From assembly GCA_030063045.1 (NCBI GenBank), contig JAQSEB010000059.1:992001-1056000 (forward strand): a stretch of DNA of 64,000 bases, in the 5' to 3' direction. The position numbers and the translations under genes are program-made. Source of the DNA: Pratylenchus scribneri (taxonomy: Eukaryota > Nematoda > Chromadorea > Rhabditida > Pratylenchidae). Under the pieces are notes generated by a model that saw only the letters and a list, made by a program, of their open reading frames with translations, did not search any database and had not been told where the DNA came from. Shown piece by piece: positions 1 to 13,145 of this stretch (position 1 is the stretch's first letter; every line of letters starts with the position of its first letter).

Positions 1-1078
1 TCTTCCTTCGCCATTTCTTCTTCCTTCTTCATTTTGATTTCTGCCTCCTTCCTTTTGTTGATGTCTTCTTCCTCAATTATCTTCTTCTTTTCTTCAATTT
101 GTTCTGCAGCAGGAATTGTAAATTCATAATCGTCTGGATATAGCAAATGCTGAATAAGAGAGGGGAATTGAATATTAATTGATAAATGGAATTTAATTTG
201 TCGAAAAGCATTGAAATTGCCAAATAAATTACAATGTTTTAAGAAGGGTTTATCCTACATTCAAAAACCAAATCTACCTTAAATTGGACAGAGCTGGTCA
301 AGACGTATTGAATGGTATATAATTTGTTATGGTTTGGTCAACAATTAAAGGGTATTAAACGGTTTAAACCCATTTTGGTTTGGTCAACAATTAAAGGGTA
401 TTAAACGGTTTAAACCCATTTTGGTTTGGTCAACAATTAAAGGGTTTTAAACGGTTTAAACCAATTTTGGTTTGGTCAACAATTAAAGGGTATTAAACGG
501 TTTAAACCCATTTTGGTTTGGTCAACAATTAAAGGGTATTAAACGGTTTAAACCCATTTTGGTTTGGTCAACAATTAAAGGGTATTAAACGGTTTAAACT
601 CTTTTTTTTTGGTCCAAATTTAATAAAAAAAATGATCGGCCCTCATTGGGTATCGAACCGTCACCCTATGTGGAGAAAGAAACTTAGGGGTTAACTGATT
701 AAGCTAACCGTCCCTGATAATCTATAAAAACCAAATTATTCATTTTTATGAGATTCTATCCTGATTAATTATAAGGTTTATACGTCTATATTAAACCAAT
801 TGAACCATTTATAATCTTTTCGGCAATTTTAGTGCTTTTTCGCCATTTAAATATTTCCCAATTTGACTCACTTTCTTTTCCTTTTTTGGCATTTTCAATC
901 TTTGTTGGATTAAAACATTTTTTGGCCTTCGATCATCATCTCCATCGCCACTAATTGAATTGGCATCAATTTCACTGCTGCTACTTTGACTGCTGGAGCT
1001 GCTGGTTGAAGACGAAGGAATGATGAAACGGCAAACCAATCGCTGCGTCGGCGGCAGTTTTTCCTTGGATTTCGGCAT
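1..1078 (-). CDS. Unknown Ser-rich / charged protein, incomplete
   Basis: I do not recognise this gene. A first exon reads from an ATG at 1078 down to about 809. It encodes a basic N-terminus, a run of about 15 serines, an acidic patch and a Lys-rich tail. A second open stretch runs from about 163 off the left edge, after a TTATTCAG acceptor. It encodes a short segment with the motif YPDDYEFTIPAAEQ, then a Glu/Lys-rich probable coiled coil. Joining the two is inference: I see no good GT donor before the in-frame stop near 809, so they could be separate genes or linked through a non-canonical site. The interval between them holds a repeat element and a tRNA-like sequence. The 3' end lies outside the window. 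Confidence 0.35.
240..830 (+). repeat. Intronic MITE-like element with 46-bp minisatellite (copy 1)
   Basis: The left part (about 240-340) has motifs shared by all copies in this window, such as GAGCTGGTCAAGACG and TATATAATTTGTTATGG. From about 345 to 600 there are five to six tandem units with a 46-bp period, containing TTTGGTCAACAATTAAAGGG and the palindrome GGTTTAAACC. The right end (about 770-820) has the usual ACCATTTATAATCTTTTCG-like border. A tRNA-like sequence interrupts the element at about 640-720. Confidence 0.75.
640..722 (-). repeat. tRNA-like sequence (degenerate, pol III box motifs)
   Basis: The minus strand has an A-box-like segment (TTAGCTTAATCAGTTAA, near 705) and, about 45 nt further, a B-box-like GGTTCGATACC (near 655). 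The overall length of about 76 nt is tRNA-sized. The acceptor and T stems do not pair convincingly by eye, so this is more likely a tRNA-derived SINE head or tRNA pseudogene than a working tRNA. Confidence 0.4.
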
Positions 1079-1465
1079 TCCCTGGTACCTAAAAATTCAT
1101 TTAAAATGTGAAATTGAATTAAAAATAAATATAAGTCGAAATAAACGAATAAAAAATTACATTTTTTATCAATAATTTGGGCAAATTTTATTCGTGTAGC
1201 ACACAAAAATATATTTATTAATTTAATTGTTGAGATTAAAGCTAAAAATAAGGCAAGAATAAAAAATGTTCAATTAAGGAATAAATGTGTGTGTGGAGGA
1301 GAAAAAGAAAATGGCCATTGAAAGAACATCATCACGGGGGAAAATTATTTGGTAAAAAAAATAATACTGAACATTGAAGAATTGGGACTGACTATATATA
1401 GAGAATTCAAATGATGTCTTAGGGAAAAATTGGGCATTTGATTTGAAGAACAAAGAACACTTCAT
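1079..1465. other. Intergenic, no gene seen
   Basis: This AT-rich DNA lies between the start of the unknown minus-strand gene and the 3' end of the GalNAc-transferase gene. Short open frames occur, but none resembles a protein I recognise. It probably holds the promoter/5' region of the left gene and the 3' UTR of the right one. Confidence 0.5.
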
Positions 1466-4434
<2,969 letters not shown>

Positions 4435-4779
4435 TAAATAAAAATTCTAGTAAATATGTTTATTGCACAATACTTTACAAAAATCAAACTGAAAATTCGT
4501 AAAAAAATTATTTTATGTTTTTAGATTAATATTAAAAATAAGATAAATGAAAATTCGTAAATTACTCTAGGTTTTTGATATAAGAAACGCGGGATGGAAT
4601 CGATTACCTATGGGAAAAAATAAAAAATGAGGTTCGCGTTCGCGGTCTATTTTAATCTCTGCAGTGGATAGGGTTTTTTTTTAATCAAATTCCTCCCAGA
4701 TAATTAGCTCCCTCCGTCGTATATTGTTATTTTCGATTGCCCAATTATAAAATAATTTTATTTAATCCGATTTTTTAGA
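4435..4779. promoter_or_regulatory. Divergent intergenic region (GalNAc-T / mitochondrial PheRS)
   Basis: 345 bp separate two divergently transcribed genes, so the region must contain both promoters. I see no clear TATA box or repeat. A TTTTTTAG acceptor-like site at about 4771-4778, just before the PheRS ATG, fits spliced-leader trans-splicing. Confidence 0.5.
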
Positions 4780-7700
4780 ATGATGCCGATATCGAGTTTA
4801 CCAAAAATCCATCAATTTGCACGGAATTTATTATCGTCACAAGGGAATTACGCTCTAATTAGGTAAACTTATTAATATTACTGCTAAAAATAATATTCAA
4901 ATTATTTTCAGATTCTATTCTACGGCAGCAGGAAGCCATCCAAATGAACAAATTAAAATCTCGTCACAAGCAGCAACACCGGAAGTTCGATTTGAAGCAC
5001 CGGATTTTTTCAAATTAGATGGGCTCAACATTCCAACCGATCCAAAAATATGGAATTTATCGAAAAAAGTTCAAAATTTATTGCAAAGACGCTTATTGGA
5101 AGAGGAAGGCAATCCACTCAATCTTTTAAAACGCAAACTCATTGCACATTTCAACAATAATCACAGGTTTTATTCTTTTTAATTTACCTATATTTATAAA
5201 AATATTTGCTAGAAAGCCACGTGGAAGTTCCCCACTTTTTACAATTTGTGAAAATGAACCAAGGCTGGTGAATGTATTCGAAAATTTCGATTCCCTTCTA
5301 ATTCCAAAAACACATCCAAGTCGTCGAATATCCGATACATATTATGTTAATGAAAATTATTGTTTACGGGCACACACTTCGGCGCATCAATTCAATTTGA
5401 TTCAACAGGGATTGGACAATTTTTTGGTGATTGGCGATGTTTATAGAAGGGATGAAATTGACAGGGTAAAAGAATTAATTTTTTAAAATTATTTTTGGTA
5501 ATTTTTCAGACCCACTTTCCATGTTTTCACCAAATTGAAGGCAAGTAAAATAGAAGATATAATTAATATTGGTACTAATAATTTATTTTTGCTTTAAAAT
5601 TCTCATTTTTTAGGGTTTTTCGTCGTCAGGGAATCCAAATTTTACATTCATTTTGAATTCTGATCATTCTGAATGGCTCAAAACCGGTTTAACGAGCTAT
5701 GACGATAAGAGAATTTAAAAATTTTTAAACCGATTTTTGAACCATTTGGGGTGATCAAAAGTCAAAAGGAATGTGAAATTCGGATTCCCTGACCTCGAAA
5801 ATCCCTTAAAAATGTGTATTTTAAGGCAAAAACCTAAATAAATTCAATTTTTCTAAAAGTTGGAGATACAATCAAACTATTACAATTATAATTTTGTATT
5901 TTTTAGGTGTACGAATTTATGCTCCCCACGAATTATTCGGCGAAAATCCACCACCATTTTTCGAAGAAGAATCAACCGGCGGTTTAAGAACACCGGAAAA
6001 GCAGGAAAGGCACACTAAAAATACAGCAAAATTACTTGAAACTGAGCTGAAAACAACGCTGGAACAACTTTGCCGCGTGATTTTTGGCAGTGAAGCGGAA
6101 ATGCGATGGGTGTCAACCTACTTTCCATTCACCCATCCTTCCTTCGAGCTGGAAGTGTTTTTTGAGGGGAAATGGCTGGAAGTGTTGGGCTGTGGCATTA
6201 TGGAACAAAAATTGTTGGAATCAGCCGGGGCTGGCACAAAAGTTGGCTGGGCATTTGGATTGGGTGACTTTTTGGGTTTGGGGTTATTTTTAATTGGGCT
6301 AAACATTGATTAAACGGTTTAAACCCATTTTGGTTTGGTCAACAATTAAAGGGTATTAAACGGTTTAAATCCATTTTGGTTTGGTCAACAATTAAAGGGT
6401 ATTAAACGGTTTAAACCCATTTTGGTTTGGTCAACAATTAAAGGGTATTAAACGGTTTAACCTATTTTGGTTTGGCCAACAATTAAAGGGTATTAAACGG
6501 TTTAAATCCATTTTGGTTTGGTCAACAATTAAAGGGTATTAAACGGTTTAAACCCATTTTGGTTTGGTCAACAATTAAAGGGTATTAAACGGTTTAAACC
6601 CATTTTGGTTTGGTCAACAATTAAAGGGTATTAAACGGTTTAAACCAATTTTGGTTTAATGGTTCAAAACTAAGTTAGAATTGGTCAAACAAGTAAATGT
6701 ATAATCAAACGATACATCTTGATCAGCAGATATATCGATTTGGTATAAGGTTTATAGGTATAGGTTTGAGATAAACAGTTCTTTTCACAATTTTAAATAT
6801 TTCTATTTTTTTTAAATTAATTCATAAATTAAAGGTCTTGAACGATTGGCCATGGTTTTATATGGAATTCCGGACATTCGCCTATTCTGGACAAAAGACA
6901 GCGGTTTTATCAATCAATTTGCCGGTTTAAGCCCGGATGAATTGTTCAAATACAAAGAACCAATTAGCAAACATCCTCCAATTTTAATGGACATTTCATT
7001 TTGGCTTCCATCTGATGGAACAAATTTTGATACGGAAATGTTACGGGCCGATGTTTACGATGTGATTCGAATGATTGGAGGCGATTTAATTGAACAGGTG
7101 AATCATATATTTTCTAATAATCGAAAAATTTTGAAATTACCGAAACGGTTTAATGGTTCAACGGTTTATCCTAGATCCCTAAACCTAAACCCAATCGATA
7201 TATCTCGTCAAAATGCATCCTTTATAATATTTTGGCTTGGGTTTAACCAATTCTAACTTGTTTTGAACCATTAAACCAAAATGGGTTTAAGCCGTTTAAT
7301 ACCCTTTAATTGTTGACCAAACCAAAATGGGTTTAAACCATTTAATACCCTTTAATTGTTTACCAAACCAAAATGGGTTTAAACCGTTAATACCCTTTAA
7401 TTGTTTACCAAACCAAAATGGGTTTAAACCGTTTAATACCCTTTAATTGTTGACCAAACCAAAATTGGTTTAAACCGTTTAAAACCCTTTAATTGTTGAC
7501 CAAACCAAAATGGGTTTAAACCGTTTAATACCCTTTAATTGTTGACCAAACCAAAATGGGTTTAAACCGTTAATACCCTTTAATTGTTTACCAAACCAAA
7601 ATGGGTTTAAACCGTTTAATACCCTTTAATTGTTGACCAAACCAAAATTGGTTTAAACCATTTAATACCCTTTAATTGTTGACCAAACCAAAATGGGTTT

Positions 7701-8137
7701 AAACCGTTTAATACCCTTTAATTGTTGTGTTGACCAAACCAAAATGGGTTTAAACCGTTTAATACCCTTTAATTGTTGACCAAACCAAAATGGGTTTAAA
7801 CCGTTTAATACCCTTTAATTGTTGACCAAACCAAAATGGGTTTAAATAAACCGTTTAATACCCTTTAATTGTTGACCAAACCATAACAAATTATATAACA
7901 TTCAATGCGTCTTGAACAGCTCTATTCAAATAGGATAAACCCTCCTCTTTAAAAAATTAAATAGTAATATTCTTTTTTTAGACCAAACTTTATGATGAAT
8001 ATGAGAACAAAAAGACGGGCAGAAGAAGCCAAACCTATCGAATAATTTATCGAAGCATTGAACGAAGATTGACCAAGGAAGAAGTCAACATAATTCACAA
8101 ACAAATAGTGGAATGGATATGCGTTGAATTTTTATAG
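4780..8137 (+). CDS. FARS2: Phenylalanine-tRNA ligase, mitochondrial (FARS2 type)
   Basis: This single-chain mitochondrial PheRS charges tRNA-Phe in the matrix. The N-terminus has a mitochondrial-targeting look (few acids, Arg/Ser/Leu). Recognisable blocks in order are PKIWNLSKKVQNLLQRR, LRAHTSAHQF (class II motif 2 region), [23 protein letters not shown] split over an intron, FTHPSFELEVFF, WLEVLGCGI, GWAFGLGLERLAMVL (motif 3) split over an intron, IRLFW, and a C-terminal anticodon-binding fold that ends in QTYRIIYRS...ERRLTKEEVN. The intron at 5541-5906 has a GC donor (GCAAGT): only GAAG joined to GTGTACG keeps the EGVRIYAP block. Two later introns hold large 46-bp-repeat elements. The start is the first ATG after a TTTTTTAG acceptor. 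Confidence 0.95.
6305..6790 (+). repeat. MITE-like element with 46-bp minisatellite (copy 3)
   Basis: About eight tandem 46-bp units (6305-6660) contain TTTGGTCAACAATTAAAGGG and GGTTTAAACC. The usual right border follows (AACTAAGTTAGAATTGGT, then ATACATCTTGATCAGC and a stretch ending near 6790). The element lies within a PheRS intron between GLG and LERLAM. Confidence 0.8.
7145..7950 (-). repeat. MITE-like element with 46-bp minisatellite (copy 4, longest array)
   Basis: It is inverted relative to copy 3. The right-border sequences come first (CGGTTTAATGGTTCAACGG, ATATATCTCGTCAAAATGCAT, about 7145-7265). About 13 units follow from 7275 to 7885, and then the left border with TGCGTCTTGAACAGCTCTAT. 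Some units are a base shorter (CCGTTAATACCC), and one has a small GTGTTG insertion near 7725. It lies in the last PheRS intron. Confidence 0.8.
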
Positions 8138-8279
8138 ATTTTTTTGTTTAATTTTAATAAAAAAATTTTTAATTTTTACATTGTTTATTTTATTTTTAAT
8201 GTTTAATTGATTCCAATTAAATTACATTTTTGAATTTAAAAAAACCTTAATTAATTTTAAAGCCGAATTAGTATTTAAA

Positions 8280-11243
8280 ATGGATGAACCAATTTTGGTT
8301 GTGATTTCTTTAACAATGTTCGTTGGCTCCTATCTTGCCGGTTGCATTCCATTATTTTTTAACCTCAATGAAGTTTGTTTTTTATTCATTTTCAATTAAA
8401 TTTTAATGTATTTTAGCGGAGAATAAGGGTTGTAAGCATTTTTGGTGCCGGACTGCTTGTTGGCACCGCACTTTGTGTCATCATTCCGGAAGGCGTGTCC
8501 ACACTGATTGAATCGAGTCAATCGCCGCCACATAAACACATTGGTTTGTTTAATTTATTTTTAAGGACGGGTATTTAATTTGCTGAAAAAAGAATAATAG
8601 CAGCAAAATAATAATGATTTAGTGTGGGTTTGTCCTAAATTCACAAACCAGAAACCAAATATACCCAAAATTGCATAGAGCTGGTCAAGATGGACGCATT
8701 GAATGGTATATAATTTGTTATGGTTTGGTCAACAATTAAAGGGTATTAAACGGTTTAAACCCATTTTGGTTTGGTCAACAATTAAAGGGTATAAACGGTT
8801 TAACCCATTTTGGTTTAATGGTTTGAAACTAAAATAAAATTGGGTATAAGTTTTATCCAATCCATAGATCTAGTCAAAAGTTTATAGATTTAGGATAACG
8901 ACTGAACCTTTTTTTTTTCTTTTCGGCAAATTAAATATTTCCAAATTATTATAAATTCAATTAATTAATTCTACAAATTAAGATGGCGTAAAGCCAATAT
9001 TGCAATTTGAGAGCACAGAAATGCATCAAGCGGAGCAGCCAAAAAGAAAAGAACCTCCTCTACCACCATTGGATGCTCAACAAAAAAGACATGTCGAAGG
9101 ATCAGTGTAAGTTTTTTTTAAATTAGCTAAAATTGATTATATAGAAAATTCTACAAAAAAATTTTTTTTTGAAAATTTTCTACCTAAAGAGAAGACATTA
9201 ACTTTTGCGAATTTAGGTCTCGGGTTCGAATCCTCCCATAGGAAGTTAATTTTTTTCGGACTTAATTCTCCATTTTTATACATTCAACGCTACATTCTAG
9301 GTCAAAAAATTTTTTTTTGAAAATTTTCCGAAGGGAAGACCTTAACTTTTTACCACATTAGGGGTCTCTGGTTCGAATCCGCTCAAGGTCCAATAATTTT
9401 TTTCGGATTGGTTGACGCTTTTATACATTCCGCAGTGCATTTCTAGACCAAATTTTGAACCAAAATTCAAAAATACTTTAAAAAAATTATACTTTAAAGG
9501 AAAAATTTCAGTGAACCAAAAGAAGAGGAAGAACAACCGAATGAAAAATTCGATGTTGGCTCTAAACAAAGAAATGTGGTCAAAAGGGAGGCGGGCACTA
9601 TGGCCAAATCCGATGGGAAAAATGGACATTCGGAAGAGGCGAAACCAAATTTGGACGGCACAATTGGTGTTTCACTGTTGATTGGCTTTTTGTTCATGTT
9701 TGTAGTGGATCAGCTGGCCAAACTCACACATAATCGCACAAAAAGTTTATCTACCCTTGGATTGGTCATTCATGCTTTTGGTAAGAAAGATTTTTTATGA
9801 AAATTTCCAAAAAATTATTTTGATTGCTTCAAAAATAGTTAATTTTTGACCTTTTTTTGAATTTTTAGAATAAAATTTTTACCCAAAAGGTGCCAAAATA
9901 TGTTAAATAGCTCATTTTCACTTTTTTAATACATTTTTTCCTCAAAAGGTGTAAAAATATGTAAATTCGTCAAAAATATAAAATTAATGCTCAAAAACAT
10001 TATTTTATGTGCTTTTCTCATTAAAACGAATACTAAAAAAACCAAAAATTAATTCGATCTTAAATTATTAGCGGATGGAATTGCAATGGGAAGTGCCTCA
10101 ACGGCTGGCACTCAATTGGAAATGCAAATTTTGGTTTTTGTGGCCATAATGTTACACAAGGTTTTTCCATTTACCAATTTAAATTTATCAAAATTGAATT
10201 TAGGCACCGGCAGCATTTGCTCTGGTCAGCATTCTTTTGGCCCATGGATTGGAAAAAACGAGGATACGCCGGCATTTGTTGATTTTTTCATTGGCCGCAC
10301 CAATTGGGACGGTAAATTAAAATTAATTAAATAAATTAATTTAGATTACATTTTCAGATTCTGACCTATGCATTTCTTCACATGGTTAGAAATTTCGGAA
10401 TATTTTTTTAAATTAAAAATATTTAAAATACCGAAACGGTTTAATGGTTCAGCGGTTAATCCTCTGGGACCAATAAACTTTATGCCCATTACCCAATCGA
10501 TAGATATAGATCTGTGATCAAAGCGAATCATTTGATTATATTTAGGCCATGGGTTTAACCAATTCTAATTTGGTTTTGAACCATTAAACCGGTATAATTA
10601 ATTTTGATTATTTACTCTTTGGCAATTTCATTTTTTTCGACAAAATATTTAACTTAATAATTTTATAGGCAACCCAAGCCAATGTCCCAGCCGATGGTTC
10701 TGGTGCGGAGGCGGCCCCATCCCATTTCACTGGAATTATCCTACTTTTCTCGGCTGGCACTTTCCTTTACATTTCCACCGTCCATGTGCTGCCCGAACTA
10801 ATTGTAAGTCCACAAATTTTCCAAAAAACTAAGCTAAAAACTTTAAACGGTTTAAGTGGTTTAACTTATTTCAGTTTTAAACCAAAATTTGAAACAGTTA
10901 TTTAATTCAGTTGGTCTTAAACCAAATTAGACACTAAATGGTTTGCCAGGTGAAAATTACTCTTAAATCATTTTCTTGACAAAAGAATTTAAATTTGTTA
11001 ACAAAAAATTGGCCCCAATTAAATTCCAATAATTTTTAGGATTCCAAATGTTCATCAAATTCATCGGCCCGCGACATGACCGGCAGCCGTGAACTTTTGT
11101 TGGGCGGAAATGCCAGCGGATTGGCCGGACCAATTTCACGGCTTTCCCTCTCCGAAATTTCCCTATTCTGCGTTTCGGCCCTCCTTCCCGCGTTCATTTC
11201 CCTCGCAACCCATGGAGGTGGTGGACACGGACATAGCCATTGA
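8280..11243 (+). CDS. Zinc transporter, ZIP9 (SLC39A9) type
   Basis: This multi-pass ZIP-family transporter is expected to move Zn2+ into the cytosol from the Golgi/secretory pathway or cell surface. The N-terminus matches the ZIP9 pattern: a first helix with [14 protein letters not shown], then [21 protein letters not shown], which holds the conserved G-x-E-P/G type region. A long charged cytosolic loop ([14 protein letters not shown]...) precedes [14 protein letters not shown]. The metal-site helices follow: [15 protein letters not shown] (the H-x-x-x-D pattern) and [18 protein letters not shown] (the H-K-x-P-A-A motif). Near the end are [20 protein letters not shown] and a C-terminal helix followed by a His-rich tail ([10 protein letters not shown]). 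About nine exons. Introns contain repeat element copies (8620-8920, 10430-10600) and two SINE-like units (9130-9440). Confidence 0.92.
8620..8925 (+). repeat. MITE-like element with two 46-bp units (copy 5)
   Basis: The left border (GGGTTTGTCCTAAATTCACA, GAGCTGGTCAAGATGG) is followed by about two units with TTTGGTCAACAATTAAAGGG. The right border is AATCCATAGATCTAGTCAAA. It lies in a ZIP9 intron. Confidence 0.7.
9130..9450 (+). repeat. SINE-like tRNA-derived dimer
   Basis: Two units have B-box motifs GGTTCGAATCC at 9223-9233 and 9370-9380. Each is preceded by a GAAGACCTTAAC-like segment and followed by an AATTTTTTTCGG stretch and TATACATTC. They lie in a ZIP9 intron. Confidence 0.65.
10425..10600 (-). 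repeat. MITE-like element fragment (copy 6)
   Basis: It has the border sequences ACGGTTTAATGGTTCAGCGG and CTAATTTGGTTTTGAACC with no internal tandem array. It lies in a ZIP9 intron. Confidence 0.5.
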
Positions 11244-11497
11244 ATGAAGAACGACAAATATTTTTGCATATTTTTTTGTTTATATTTTCTACTCCATATT
11301 TTTTAATTCCATTTTTTACTTATTTTATGAATGACAATAAAAAAGGAATAAAATATTTATTCAAATTTATTAAAATTAAATTAAAATAAATTTGGGCATG
11401 AAAGAATTTGGGGAGTCATTTTGTGATTATTAATTAATTAATTATCCATCCAAATATTGGAAATTGTGTTCATTTTGGTGGGTCATTTTGGTGCCAT

Positions 11498-12630
11498 TCA
11501 ATTCATATTTTGATGGCCATTTTCCTGCGGTAACCATTTCCTCGATTCCTCCAAACAGCGAATTACTTCCGCTGAATTTTACAAAATTATTTTTGATAAA
11601 TTATTGTATTTTTACCATCACTTGTCTGGTCAAATCGCCCATAGTGCAGTCCAACAGCACTGAAATTGTCCGGAGTTTGGAGGACGCATAGTTCATTGCC
11701 TTCACGGCGCAATTCATCTAATATTTTAAATGTATTTATTTGGAATTTTATTCATAAATTAAATCGGAAACATTTAAAATGGCGAAGATTATACCCGGTT
11801 TAGCGTTTAGTGGTTTGCCCTAGACCTAGACCCAAAAACTTCACACCCAATTCCCAATCGATAGATCTCATCAAATTGTGAATGTATTATAGGACAAACC
11901 CTTATGTTTTTTCCACATTATAATTCCCATTTTTATATATTATTTTTCATTTAAGTTAATGAATCATAAATTGAATACCAAGTGTGTCCCTGGGTGCCAC
12001 CGGTGAGCACAAAATTGCCCTGGCCACTCCCCGCTGTTTTAGTGCTTTCATTGCCACCCGCGCTGTTCCACCGGTCGCAATCCCATCATCCACCACAATT
12101 GCAATTTTGTTGGTCAACGGTACTGGTTTTCGGTCGCCCAAATAAGTCTAAAAAATTTTAATTGATTTTATTCCATTTAAAATTCAATTACATTTCTTTG
12201 CCGTGCAATTTCCTTCAATTGTTTGTTTTTCTCGGCTTCGACGTATCCCTCCGGCGGGCGAACCATGCGAACTGCTTCCTCATTCATGACCAATTGTGGT
12301 GGATTTCCCTCAACCAGCGCACCGATTCCAAATTCTTCATGTCCCGGGGCACCAATTTTTCGGACCTTGAATAAAATTTTAAACCGATTAATTCTAATTT
12401 CAAACCATTAATAGATCGAGAGGTGATTGAAATGTTTTGGCAACTTCAAAAGCCACTGGCACTGAATTTGAATATTCATTATTATTTTTGGTTAATATTA
12501 TTACCTCCTCCTCGTGGCAAAGCCAAAACCACCACATTTTCTTTTGCGATATTTTTGGAGAGAAGTGTTTGGGCCAATTTTTGGCCTGCATCCTGGCGGT
12601 CTCTGAACAGTGCAGTGCGACCAAATAACA
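11498..12630 (-). CDS. Bacterial-type phosphoribosyltransferase (COG1926-like)
   Basis: The spliced product (about 230 residues) follows the bacterial predicted-phosphoribosyltransferase family (COG1926) closely. It begins MLFGRTALFRDRQDAGQKLA, then has VVVLALPRGGVPVAFEVA, PLDLLMVRKIGAPGHEEFGI, GALVEG, an acidic/basic helical middle (EKNKQLKEIARQRNTYLG), and the PRPP-binding loop IAIVVDDGIATGGTA. It continues with RGVARAILCSPVAPRDTL, VLQTPDNFSAVGLHYGRFDQ and TSDAEVIRCLEES. The acidic pair DD followed by GIATGGT is the expected PRPP site. The substrate is unknown for this family. Five short spliceosomal introns interrupt the frame, and all junctions keep it open, so this is integrated nematode DNA rather than contamination. 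One intron holds a fragment of the dispersed MITE-like element (about 11750-11930). No organelle signal is obvious. The bacterial resemblance rests on motif recognition; no alignment was run. Confidence 0.8.
11750..11935 (-). repeat. MITE-like element fragment (copy 7)
   Basis: It has recognisable border pieces CAATCGATAGATCTCATCAA and TAGGACAAACCCTTATG but no 46-bp array. It lies in an intron of the phosphoribosyltransferase gene. Confidence 0.45.
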
Positions 12631-13145
12631 TTGAATACTTTTGGATTAATTTTAAAGACAAAATTTCGAATCGATTAATCTATCTATTTAATTTTTTCCT
12701 TTTAATTTTTACTTTAAAAATTATTTTTGTGCTAAAAAAAGTTTGAAAAGTGTAAACATCCACTACGAGCATCTGACAATTCCCCTTCTTTTATTCTACT
12801 ATTTCCATCCAAACCAAACCCAAAAGCAAGCCAAGACGCAAGACCCAAGAGAAAATATGGAAAAAAAAACAAAGAAAAAATAAAAAATAAATTATTAGGA
12901 TGTATTGTCATTTAAAACAAAACGCCATAAATTATTATATTTTTAAATATAGGGAGGACCATTGGGATTTCCACTCAATCACATAAAAGCCAAGTAATCA
13001 AACTCATCAAAATGATTATTTGATTAACCTTTTCATTAATAAATTTCATAGCTTTATAATTGGCAATCAAAATGCGAAATAAAATACAAAAATAATTGGC
13101 CTGAAAATATATAATTAATATTTAATTAATTAAATCATGTTTTAA
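12631..13145. other. Intergenic, no gene seen
   Basis: This AT-rich DNA lies upstream of the phosphoribosyltransferase start and downstream of the CX-like gene's stop. It should hold the phosphoribosyltransferase promoter. A short A-rich stretch occurs near 12860-12890. I see no repeat family or RNA gene. Confidence 0.5.

Noticed and set aside
11498..12630. Bacterial contamination as the source of the phosphoribosyltransferase
   Set aside because: The frame is broken by five short GT/AG introns, one holds a local repeat family member, and nematode genes flank it closely.
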